The position numbers and the translations under genes were made by a program. A stretch of 5,682 bases of DNA from Coriobacteriia bacterium (GTDB taxonomy: Bacteria > Actinomycetota > Coriobacteriia > Coriobacteriales > QAMH01). The stretch lies in NCBI GenBank assembly GCA_900756605.1, contig CAAEKX010000350.1, positions 1 to 5,682 on the forward strand, read 5' to 3'. Under the pieces are notes generated by a model. The model was not told the DNA's origin and searched no databases. It saw nothing but the letters and a program-made list of their open reading frames with translations. Positions within the stretch are counted from its first letter, which is position 1. Every line of letters begins with the position of its first letter. Positions 1-5,682 of this stretch are shown in pieces.

Positions 1-537
1 AAACAGGCAGGCTAGTTCTTTGACCATTGCCGCCGCCAAAGGATAATTAATGTACGGAACACCGTTTTGCCTCGCAGACCCAACTATCGCCTGAGCAAAG
101 AAGCTCATCGAGTACGAAACAAACTTAATCTGGCTAATGCGTATCTCATCTTCAATCTTGTTCACGAAAACGTATGCATTCACCAATGCGAACGCTAGCC
201 CACCCCCTGCACAATCCTGCGCTCGTATAGTGAATAAGTGGCGATAAAGCTCTTCTGCCTTCACCTTATTTCCTGTGGTTTCCATCGACAACTCCTGCAC
301 GATATCAATGATGTGGTTCCATGCCTTTCCCTCGGAGTTTTCGTAATCCAGAAAAGAGGAACCGGGAAGTGGCAATCCCTGCTTAGAGAACGTGTCGGCC
401 AGCAAATGCCGCATGGCTTGAACCGCCCCCAGTAACGCAGAACCGCTCCTTTCTGACTTCTCTTGCTGCATCATCATTCGTATCGGATTGAATGAGACGT
501 CATCAAGCCCCTTGCCGCGCGCTAATATATATCGTGC
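1..537 (-). CDS. C-terminal continuation of the unrecognised protein, partial at the left edge
   Basis: This minus-strand frame has no stop for 179 codons from 537 to position 1. Its first Met codons are three in a row at 469-477, with no Shine-Dalgarno before them. The 20 residues encoded just upstream of those Mets (RYILARGKGLDDV and on) look like real protein, so they are more likely internal than a start. It fills the otherwise gene-less left 520 bases. It has no recognisable domain and the C-terminus is outside the window. Confidence 0.6.
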
Positions 538-953
538 CCCCAAAGGAGCCGATGAAAGGCAATGTACGTCGAATCTGACTCTCGTGAAATCATCTTATCC
601 ATCAAATCGCCTTTGTGGTGGAAGAGCAGACCTAAGGCCTTTTGTATAAGGTCAAACTCGCCTGAATTATCACTAGCCGCATCATGAACGCCTTCGCACC
701 ATTTCGCGAAGCCTTCATTTGTCGTAATAAAGGTGGTTACAACTGCAGTCATCAGACACCATGTGACATCAAGCCTGCGCATATCTGATGGAGTTTTATC
801 TATCGATCCAATCTCAGCATCATCGATACCGTTTTCCTGCAAGCCGAGAAGAAAGTCGTCTTCAATTTGCGAGATGAAATCTTCAACCGCCCCTTGGTCA
901 TACAAGGCGAGAGCCACGTCTTCGCCTTCAGATTGCGTAATCCCCGAATTCAT
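522..953 (-). CDS. N-terminal fragment of the unrecognised protein (143 residues as written)
   Basis: This is what the sequence encodes without correction. Residues 1-139 are probably genuine; the last four (HDIY) are frameshifted before a TAG stop. Apart from the acidic N-terminus it contains a hydrophobic stretch, LDVTWCLMTAVVTTFIT (61-77), that looks like a buried helix rather than a convincing membrane anchor because it includes few strongly hydrophobic residues in a row. If the frameshift is not real, no protein of this form exists. Confidence 0.6.
   Translation of the reverse strand: MNSGITQSEGEDVALALYDQGAVEDFISQIEDDFLLGLQENGIDDAEIGSIDKTPSDMRRLDVTWCLMTAVVTTFITTNEGFAKWCEGVHDAASDNSGEFDLIQKALGLLFHHKGDLMDKMISRESDSTYIAFHRLLWGHDIY
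537..541 (-). other. Frameshift site: C5 run (coding-strand G5) with one base too few
   Basis: As written the gene reads CTT TGG GGG CAC GAT (L W G H D) and soon stops. With six G it reads CTT TGG GGG GCA CGA (L W G A R) and enters the 179-codon open frame. The shift must lie between the downstream frame's stop at 596-598 and the upstream frame's stop at 522. A single-codon -1 slip on GGG could also do this in vivo, but no canonical slippery heptamer is present. Confidence 0.65.
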
Positions 954-963
954 GTTGACCTAT

Positions 964-1887
964 CTATAATCTCTCAAACGCCTTTTTGACCAACTGCGCC
1001 ATAAGATGCTGGCGCTCATTCAAAAAGTCTGGATAATCCATCATCTCAAAATCTATAGGTAGCGCATTCTCGATACATGTAGTCCGATATGCTTCTTCAC
1101 CACGTTCTTTGCGTAGCTTTGTTACATAAAGGCTAGGTGGATCATCACTGATTGCTATATTCTTCTGATATTTCAAGGCAACGTAATTCGCTCGACGGTC
1201 TCTTATATTGCTGTATATCCCACCCTTAAGATAGTTTTCCGGGAAAAGATGATGCTTGTCATATGACTTTTTGTCACCGCTACTAGCTGGCGCCAAAAGC
1301 TGTGCAACCGTGCCTGTGCTGAAGAAGACGCGTGACCCCAAGACAATCTGGGAGGCAAGAAATCCATTCCATGATGGTCCGCTCGCACGATTCTTGCTGA
1401 ACTCATTAGGCAATGTAACACCAAAGAAATCATCGGTCAGACGTGCATTAATCTCCGCATCAACCCATGCACGAAAAGCATCGGCTCCATTCAGCTCGTC
1501 TATCGCGTTCAGTTCCTGTTCAAACACCGACTCGAAGTTGCCTGTATATAGCTGCGTTAAGATTGCCATGAAGAACCATCTCTTTGCCACCCTCTGCAGC
1601 TCTTCGCCCGTGATGCCGAAGCGATGTTTGGCAATTAGCGTAATAGCGTAAGTGAGTGGAATCGTATTCTCAGAGCTCACCATTCCCGAATTTACATAGC
1701 CAGCCTCTCCTAGAGCATTGATGAAAGCATGCCAGTCGTTCAGATTCAAAACTTTGCTCAAAGCCTCTTTGAAAATAGTGAAATTCTCCTCACGCTGAGC
1801 GACGCTCGTCTCCTTTGTCTCCAAGTTGCGACCATTCAAAATCAAGCGCGCATAGCGCAGGCGACCTCGTCCAAAAACCAAGGCCAA
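964..1887 (-). CDS. C-terminal fragment: DUF1524/HNH-like (GmrD-like) domain
   Basis: This open frame carries the second half of the nuclease. Its first possible start is a TTG at 1887, inside the upstream frame and without a good Shine-Dalgarno, so independent translation is doubtful. An in-frame stop lies at 1900-1902. Residues 6-190 are the helical linker (YAITLIAKHRFGI, RVAKRWFFMAIL). The catalytic-type motif DKHHLFPENYL is at 210-220, followed by NYVALKYQKNIAISDDPPSLY spanning 234-254. The paired histidines and downstream asparagines fit a DUF1524 HNH/His-Me-finger site. The end, DYPDFLNERQHLMAQLV then KKAFERL, also looks like the normal family C-terminus. The stop is TAG. Confidence 0.72.
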   Translation of the reverse strand: MALVFGRGRLRYARLILNGRNLETKETSVAQREENFTIFKEALSKVLNLNDWHAFINALGEAGYVNSGMVSSENTIPLTYAITLIAKHRFGITGEELQRVAKRWFFMAILTQLYTGNFESVFEQELNAIDELNGADAFRAWVDAEINARLTDDFFGVTLPNEFSKNRASGPSWNGFLASQIVLGSRVFFSTGTVAQLLAPASSGDKKSYDKHHLFPENYLKGGIYSNIRDRRANYVALKYQKNIAISDDPPSLYVTKLRKERGEEAYRTTCIENALPIDFEMMDYPDFLNERQHLMAQLVKKAFERL

Positions 1888-2737
1888 CGGTCGCCCTAAT
1901 TACATGACTTGGCTTCACAGTCAGAAGAGCGTTATAGGAAGTCCCTGTGCCCAGCTTATGACTCGTCTCGCACCAATCTTCTATGCGCTGTCTTGTCTCG
2001 GGCTCATATACCGAGAGCAGGGTCATGATGAAATCGTCCTCAGTTAGTTTCGTACCGCCCGAATTCACGCGAATGAATATCTGCGACATCTGCTCTTCGT
2101 CGGCCTTGTTTGAAATTGTAAGAATGGGGATGATGTAGGTTGTCTCCAAGTTCAGCAGCTCATTTATGCCATCTTCTACAGCGGCTTCTTCGCTATCTGA
2201 AAGCTTGTCTTCTCCACGCTTTTCATTCGACTCATTTAATCGACTGATATAGTCACGCCTGAAGTTGCTCGTTTTGTTCTCACGCTTTGCCTCAAAGACC
2301 TTGCTAACATCGGGAATATATCGCGCATCTTTCGCAATTGCAGCATCCCAAGTGTGAAACTCGCGCTCTATGGGATCATAGGCAATGCGAATATAGCGAC
2401 TACTAAATGATTGATCTTTGACCTCAACGCCATACATAGCCGATACCAGAGCAGTCAGTCTTTGCTGCCCGTCGATTACAAGCTCTTTCGGTCGTTCGTA
2501 TCGTTTTTGATTTAACCCGATAGACGACTTTTTTTCTTCTTGGTCATCAGGCGATTCCCATAATATGCAATACCCAATTGGATAGCCTTTCAGCATCGAA
2601 TCGAGCAAGTCGCGTACGTCACTATCTTTCCAGACAAATGGCCGTTGCAGGTCCGGCAAGCCAACTCGTCCCTCGATGACATCACCAATAAGACTTCCAA
2701 CTGACCTATCCACACGCGTAAAAAGCGGCTCAGCCAT
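1790..2737 (-). CDS. N-terminal fragment: DUF262 (GmrS-like) domain
   Basis: As the sequence stands this is the only part translated from the strong start, giving 315 residues. Residues 1-288 are family-like and contain the DUF262 core with its DGQQR motif at 89-93, which in the family is needed for nucleotide binding or hydrolysis. Residues 289-315, beginning WTRSPALCAL, are a frameshifted tail without family resemblance. The HNH-like half is lost. If stable, the fragment could be a DUF262-only sensor without its nuclease, but a dead product is more likely. Confidence 0.75.
   Translation of the reverse strand: MAEPLFTRVDRSVGSLIGDVIEGRVGLPDLQRPFVWKDSDVRDLLDSMLKGYPIGYCILWESPDDQEEKKSSIGLNQKRYERPKELVIDGQQRLTALVSAMYGVEVKDQSFSSRYIRIAYDPIEREFHTWDAAIAKDARYIPDVSKVFEAKRENKTSNFRRDYISRLNESNEKRGEDKLSDSEEAAVEDGINELLNLETTYIIPILTISNKADEEQMSQIFIRVNSGGTKLTEDDFIMTLLSVYEPETRQRIEDWCETSHKLGTGTSYNALLTVKPSHVIRATVGLGFWTRSPALCALDFEWSQLGDKGDERRSA
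1873..1877 (-). other. Frameshift site: A5 run (coding-strand T5) with one base too many
   Basis: The upstream frame reads GGT TTT TGG ACG (G F W T). With one T fewer it reads GGT TTT GGA CGA (G F G R) and runs straight into the downstream family-like frame. The shift must fall between the downstream frame's stop at 1900-1902 and the upstream frame's stop at 1790; this homopolymer is the best place because family-like sequence continues up to it on both sides. Confidence 0.8.
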
Positions 2738-2741
2738 AATT

Positions 2742-2750
2742 ACCTCCTTT
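2742..2750 (-). promoter_or_regulatory. Strong Shine-Dalgarno of the DUF262 gene
   Basis: The coding strand reads AAAGGAGGT, five bases after its AGGAGG core to the ATG at 2737. It overlaps the TAA stop of the HEPN gene (2749-2751). It is by far the best ribosome site in the window and fixes the DUF262 start; the overlap suggests coupling to HEPN translation. Confidence 0.85.
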
Positions 2751-3447
2751 AAACAAGGTCTATAGACTCCCTAAAGCCTTCAAATAAATCGGATAGGTAT
2801 TCCCATTCGTGCCTTTTGCTCATGATTCTTTCGGAATTAAAATCTTCATCAGATAGCCTACAAAAAAATCGTTCAACCTTATTTTCGAAGCTCTCTGTAC
2901 GAAGTTCGAATTGATTTACGTCCCAGTACTTGGCTAACGTGTTTGCAAATAGATGGTATTTCTTGCAAATTTCGTCAATCTTTTCATAGGTCGGATACGC
3001 ATGATGCACGTCATTTAAAGCATAAAGGGCTCTGTTGTGATGTGCGATATGGTTATCTCTAATCGATTTCACCGCATCTAGTGCCGTTTTCGCAGCGTCA
3101 TCGCATATCCTAAACAGCCCAGATGGAATACCATCTTTTGCTCTTTCCATCTTCGCGGGAAACTTCTTAATTGAAAAAGCGCTCCTGGAGTTGTCAGAAA
3201 CGAACGAAATAGAGAGAATTACAGAATCCAGCATTGAATCCTGAACAAATGAAGCTATTTCACCTGACAGCCATTCATTGAGCAACGCCACCCTCTCTTC
3301 ATTAACCCTAAACAGTAAACAGTAAAATCTCCACTTCATATCCAATGCGGCGAGTTCCGAAACCAGTTGCAGGTATAGATTTCCTAGACCCTCGCCCATC
3401 TTGGAAAGAGCCTCATTTTTATATTCATCAGGCAATGTTATATTCAA
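2749..3447 (-). CDS. HEPN domain protein, AbiU2-like putative abortive-infection RNase/toxin
   Basis: This 232-residue soluble protein resembles the HEPN_AbiU2 family. The early region has the family's pattern of a helix with LYLQLVSEL, then a conserved tryptophan and Leu-Leu-Phe (residues 24-46), followed by the helix SFVQDSMLDSVILSIS (66-81). The key motif is SIRDNHIAHHN at 128-138, which gives R130-x5-H136, the R-x(4-6)-H signature that forms the RNase active site in catalytic HEPN proteins. No signal peptide or membrane segment is visible. The chosen start is a TTG at 3447, preceded by GGGGGAG inside the methyltransferase's last codons and only 5 bases after its stop, which suggests translational coupling. 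An ATG at 3399 (residue 17) is an alternative that keeps the whole recognised domain. Sampled blocks are AT-rich (19 of 60 bases GC at 2821-2880), unlike the methyltransferase, which hints at separate acquisition. A role in RNA cleavage during phage infection is inferred from the family, not shown. Confidence 0.82.
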   Translation of the reverse strand: MNITLPDEYKNEALSKMGEGLGNLYLQLVSELAALDMKWRFYCLLFRVNEERVALLNEWLSGEIASFVQDSMLDSVILSISFVSDNSRSAFSIKKFPAKMERAKDGIPSGLFRICDDAAKTALDAVKSIRDNHIAHHNRALYALNDVHHAYPTYEKIDEICKKYHLFANTLAKYWDVNQFELRTESFENKVERFFCRLSDEDFNSERIMSKRHEWEYLSDLFEGFRESIDLV

Positions 3448-3452
3448 TCGAG

Positions 3453-5682
3453 TTATTCTCCCCCAGTTGCCTCTGCATACAGCTTGAAGAGATGAGCGAC
3501 GATCTTTTCCTCGTCGCCATTGAAATCGACGCCGTAAGCTTCCTCTACAGCTTTATCCAAAGCTTTGTGGGCTTGGAGAAGGTCGCTCGGCATCTTGTCG
3601 GGATCATAGAGATTGGCAAGCGAGTTGTCGGGGTATACGGCACGAGCATCGAGCACTGCTTGTGCAGCTGCCTCAACAGCGTCTTTTTGCGCACCGCTCG
3701 GGTCGGGCCAAACAAAATTGTTGTAGACGACCTTGTTCGAATAACGGTATCGACTCTCCAACCGTCCTGCAACGGTTCGCATCCAAGCATTATGGAACTG
3801 AGAAGACATGATTCCAAAAGTGTAGAGGTCAGCATCAGCGATAAATGATATTGACTTTGCAACAATAACATCGGGAGATATATAGCCAATGGGGAGGTAG
3901 GTCCTCCTCTCTGATGACGTGAGGGGAATCACAAGGTAGTCGCTATCAGGCTGAGAGATTCTAAAGAACAGCTCGGGTGTTTCCGCCTTTTTCCTGGTAT
4001 CGGCAGCGGAACTGGCCAGTCTGAACTGTCTGACCGATTCAATTTTATCTGTAATTACAGCAATGTCCTGATAGTCCGCCTTGTCAACGCCAGTCAGCCA
4101 TATTGTCCAGCGCATGTCCCCATTGAGGAACTCTTTCGCCCCAATGTATGGTTTGATGAAATCCAATACTCGGTTGTCTTCGGCAATCAGACGATTCTTC
4201 TCTTCTTCATTAAGAATATATGCGCCATCATCATAAGCAGAGTTGCCTAATGCCATTTCGCCAACTCTGCATAAGGGCTTGCTTCGGTTAGTAATTTCCA
4301 CCCAAGGTGCAGGTATCAGATACGGATTAATTTCCGAAACAAACGAGACAGCGCCATCGTCAAACAGTAAATTGCGCTTCCTCCCCGCACATGAGAAACC
4401 GATGACAACACAGTAAACATGTGCTTTTTGGTTGGCCTCGCTATCCCATATGAATGTCTTATAGGCGAATATGATTCTCACATCAAAGCGCGTCACGATC
4501 GTGTGCCACAGCGGATATACTTGCTGCCCCTGTGTGATTGAATTAGTTGACACAAACGCGCATTCTATGGCTGTGCCCTGAATATATTCAGCAGCTTTAT
4601 AGTACCAGCCAGAAACGTAATCCAATGAATTGGCAAGGGGCACTTTGGAGAACAGGGTGACGATCTCCTTCTTTTGGCTAGAGTCCATGAGCTTGGCGCC
4701 ATAGAACGGCGGATTGCCGATGATGTAACTGCATTCCGAAGCAGGAATCACATCGTTCCAGTCCATACGCAAGGCATTGCCCTCGACTATGTTCGAGATA
4801 TTCGAGAGCGGAAAGACGTCTATCCATTGCTCGACGGTGTCACGCGTCTCCGCGATCATCTGACTCTCGGCAATCCACAAGGCAGCTTTTGCAACGCTCA
4901 CGGCAAAGTCGTTTATCTCTATGCCGTAGGACTGGTCAATGGATACCTTAATGGGATTGAGCTCGCCCTCGAAGGAGAGCGACGTCTGTTTATCGCCTTG
5001 GATGTTGGCGAGAACACGATTCTCCAGATGTCGAAGCTGGATGTAGCTTTCGGTGAGGAAGTTGCCCGACCCGCACGCAGGGTCGAATATCTTGAGGCTG
5101 GCGAGCTTGTTCTGAAACGCTCTGAGCAGGAAGATGCGCTTCTGCTCGACCCTCTCGCCCTCGATCTTCGCGAGCTCGGCCTTCAAGTCATCGAGGAAAA
5201 GCGGATCGATCACCTTGTGGATGTTCTCGATGCTGGTGTAATGCATGCCGCCAGCGCGTCGCGTCTCCGGGTTCAAGGTGCTCTCGAAAGCCGCACCGAA
5301 GATGGTGGGACTAATGCCGGACCAATCGAACTCCTGGGAGGCCTCCCTGAGAAGCGCCTCCTTGATCTCCTCGGTGAACTGCGGAATGACGATGTCCTCG
5401 CGCTTGAACAAACTGCCGTTGATATAGGGGAAAGCAGCCAGTTTGTCGTTCAGATACTGATCCCTCTCCTCTATCGGCGTATCGAGCACCTTGAAGAGCT
5501 GGAACAGGGCATCCCTGAAGTTCTCCGGAGCGATGTCGCGCATGTACTTGAGGAACGCCTGGTGCTCTTGCAAAAGCCCCGCATCCTCCGCATAGAGAAG
5601 GAACACGAAGCGGACGATGAGGATGTTCAGGCTTCGCTGCTCATGCGCATCGGTTTCGATGTTCCTGTACTGCGCCATCAGG
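3453..5682 (-). CDS. MmeI-type (Type IIL-like) class I SAM-dependent adenine DNA methyltransferase, 5' end outside the window
   Basis: It is predicted to transfer a methyl group from SAM to the N6 of adenine in a specific DNA site. Counting residues from the ATG at 5678, the motifs run in gamma-class order. An N-terminal helical region is at about 5-135 (SLNIL...LLYAEDAGLL). Motif X is GGMHYTS (143-149), motif I is FDPACGSGNFL (198-208), an acidic motif II-like YGIEIN is at 251-256, and catalytic motif IV is NPPF (322-325). A target-recognition region spans about 450-655 (IKPYIGAKEF at 508), and a C-terminal helical domain covers 660-741. The frame stays open through the codon before this ATG to the edge, and the first residues resemble the internal start of the helical domain in full-length relatives (about 900 residues or more). 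The ATG is therefore probably not the true start. The MmeI N-terminal PD-(D/E)xK nuclease would lie upstream, so whether this is a fused restriction-modification enzyme or a lone methyltransferase cannot be told here. The stop is TAA, 5 bases before the next gene. The family is secure; the sequence specificity is unknown. Confidence 0.93.
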   Translation of the reverse strand, partial: LMAQYRNIETDAHEQRSLNILIVRFVFLLYAEDAGLLQEHQAFLKYMRDIAPENFRDALFQLFKVLDTPIEERDQYLNDKLAAFPYINGSLFKREDIVIPQFTEEIKEALLREASQEFDWSGISPTIFGAAFESTLNPETRRAGGMHYTSIENIHKVIDPLFLDDLKAELAKIEGERVEQKRIFLLRAFQNKLASLKIFDPACGSGNFLTESYIQLRHLENRVLANIQGDKQTSLSFEGELNPIKVSIDQSYGIEINDFAVSVAKAALWIAESQMIAETRDTVEQWIDVFPLSNISNIVEGNALRMDWNDVIPASECSYIIGNPPFYGAKLMDSSQKKEIVTLFSKVPLANSLDYVSGWYYKAAEYIQGTAIECAFVSTNSITQGQQVYPLWHTIVTRFDVRIIFAYKTFIWDSEANQKAHVYCVVIGFSCAGRKRNLLFDDGAVSFVSEINPYLIPAPWVEITNRSKPLCRVGEMALGNSAYDDGAYILNEEEKNRLIAEDNRVLDFIKPYIGAKEFLNGDMRWTIWLTGVDKADYQDIAVITDKIESVRQFRLASSAADTRKKAETPELFFRISQPDSDYLVIPLTSSERRTYLPIGYISPDVIVAKSISFIADADLYTFGIMSSQFHNAWMRTVAGRLESRYRYSNKVVYNNFVWPDPSGAQKDAVEAAAQAVLDARAVYPDNSLANLYDPDKMPSDLLQAHKALDKAVEEAYGVDFNGDEEKIVAHLFKLYAEATGGE
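3458..3464 (-). promoter_or_regulatory. Shine-Dalgarno of the HEPN gene, inside the methyltransferase end
   Basis: The coding strand reads GGGGGAG within the last Gly-Gly-Glu codons of the methyltransferase, ten bases before the TTG at 3447. It supports the TTG over the ATG at 3399, which has only a GAGG eleven bases upstream. The spacing is slightly long, so the choice stays open. Confidence 0.55.

Larger units (their letters stand above)
1..953 (-). pseudogene. Unrecognised protein, frameshifted and truncated by the left window edge
   Basis: I do not recognise this family. The ATG at 953 opens 10 bases after the DUF1524 stop, behind a weak AGG. The upstream frame gives 139 plausible residues with a strongly acidic first 55 (clusters such as QIEDDF and GIDDAEIG). 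It then ends within four codons of a C5 run (coding-strand G5). Adding one G there joins HRLLWG to ARYILARGKG, and the frame stays open for 179 codons to the window edge, giving at least 318 residues. The joined protein looks globular and mostly helical: QAMRHLLADTFSKQGLPLPG (residues 180-199), then a glycine-rich CAGGGLAFALVNAYVF, then ISQIKFVSYSMSFFAQAIVG. No transmembrane segment, signal peptide or known catalytic motif is clear. Its operon position suggests an accessory role in the defence system. Confidence is good that both halves are one gene; nothing supports a function. Confidence 0.68.
964..2737 (-). pseudogene. GmrSD-like DUF262 + DUF1524 (HNH-like) nuclease, split by a +1 frameshift
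   Basis: Two overlapping frames together make one GmrSD-type protein. Relatives (GmrSD, BrxU, SspE) act as modification-dependent or phage-DNA-cutting nucleases; their DUF262 part is a ParB/Srx-like NTPase and their DUF1524 part an HNH-like nuclease. The N-terminal frame holds LPDLQRPFVW (27-36), DGQQRLTAL (89-97) and FIRVNSGGTKLTEDD (221-235). The C-terminal frame holds the helical linker and DKHHLFP. Removing one base from the A5 run at 1873-1877 joins ...ATVGLGF to GRGRLRYARL and gives about 590 residues, a usual length for this architecture. As written, translation instead continues for 27 unrelated residues after F288 to a stop at 1790. The ATG at 2737 has a near-perfect Shine-Dalgarno. 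Motif residues in both halves look intact, so the damage is recent or is a sequencing error. It lies 11 bases after the HEPN gene and 10 bases before the next gene. Confidence 0.88.

Noticed and set aside
238..435. A 65-codon plus-strand open frame at the left end
   Set aside because: The opposite strand here is the continuation of the fourth gene, open for 179 codons; the plus-strand peptide looks like a shadow.
954..963. Promoter or terminator in the short gaps between genes
   Set aside because: The gaps are 5-11 bases, too short for either; no hairpin followed by a T-run was seen on the coding strand.
1256..1651. A 131-codon plus-strand open frame opposite the DUF1524 half
   Set aside because: It is antisense to clear HNH-like coding sequence and is serine/alanine-rich in the way shadow frames are.
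1870..1880. Programmed recoding as the explanation of the DUF262 frameshift
   Set aside because: The needed shift is +1 and lacks a slow codon or stop codon at the site; a T5 run is too short for efficient transcriptional slippage. Mutation or sequence error is simpler.
1887..1900. Independent start of a separate DUF1524 gene at the TTG at 1887
   Set aside because: There is no convincing Shine-Dalgarno, the start lies within family-like upstream coding sequence, and the two halves join into one normal-length protein.
2526..2538. A AAA AAG slippery heptamer in frame near K69-K70 of the DUF262 gene, as a possible -1 programmed frameshift
   Set aside because: No downstream stem-loop was apparent, the -1 frame gives no meaningful product, and the real frameshift is elsewhere and in the other direction.
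3345..3848. A 167-codon plus-strand open frame opposite the HEPN/methyltransferase junction
   Set aside because: It lies antisense to two well-supported genes, has no family-like motifs or good ribosome site, and breaks the single-strand layout; it is a shadow frame.

Overview
The window carries one tightly packed, single-strand gene array. All four genes read on the minus strand (right to left), with junctions of only 5, 11 and 10 bases, so they very probably form one operon. Read in transcription order it holds: (1) a large MmeI-type N6-adenine DNA methyltransferase whose 5' end lies beyond the right edge; (2) a 232-residue HEPN-domain protein of the AbiU2 type; (3) a GmrSD-like DUF262 plus DUF1524 (HNH-like) nuclease, broken by a one-base frameshift; (4) an unrecognised protein, also broken by a one-base frameshift, that runs off the left edge. 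This is an anti-phage defence island, and no housekeeping gene is visible.

Right part (3453-5682): the methyltransferase has clear motifs X, I and IV, a target-recognition region and an MmeI-type C-terminal domain. The frame is open to the window edge and the first residues resemble the middle of family members, so the N-terminal part, where MmeI-like enzymes carry their nuclease domain, is probably outside the window. Middle (2749-3447): the HEPN protein, AT-rich compared with the methyltransferase. Left of it (964-2737): the DUF262/DUF1524 protein is split by an extra base in an A5 run, and joining the frames restores a protein of about 590 residues. Left end (1-953): a 143-residue frame ends abruptly at a C5 run. 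One more base there joins it to a 179-codon open frame reaching position 1, giving a protein of at least 318 residues.

Working model (inference): a host-marking methyltransferase is co-expressed with a modification-sensing nuclease-like protein, a HEPN putative RNase/toxin and an unknown partner. The two frameshifts, both in 5-base homopolymers, mean either that the downstream half is decaying or that the assembly has homopolymer errors; the sequence alone cannot decide.

Organism: a bacterium of moderate GC. Sampled 60-base blocks range from 32 to 60% GC. A classic AAAGGAGG Shine-Dalgarno and a TTG start are used. A gut-associated actinobacterium (Coriobacteriia or Bifidobacteriaceae) would fit the methyltransferase style and composition, but this is a weak guess. 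No tRNA, rRNA, CRISPR array, insertion sequence, attachment site or convincing terminator was seen, and no stretch over 300 bases lacks a gene.
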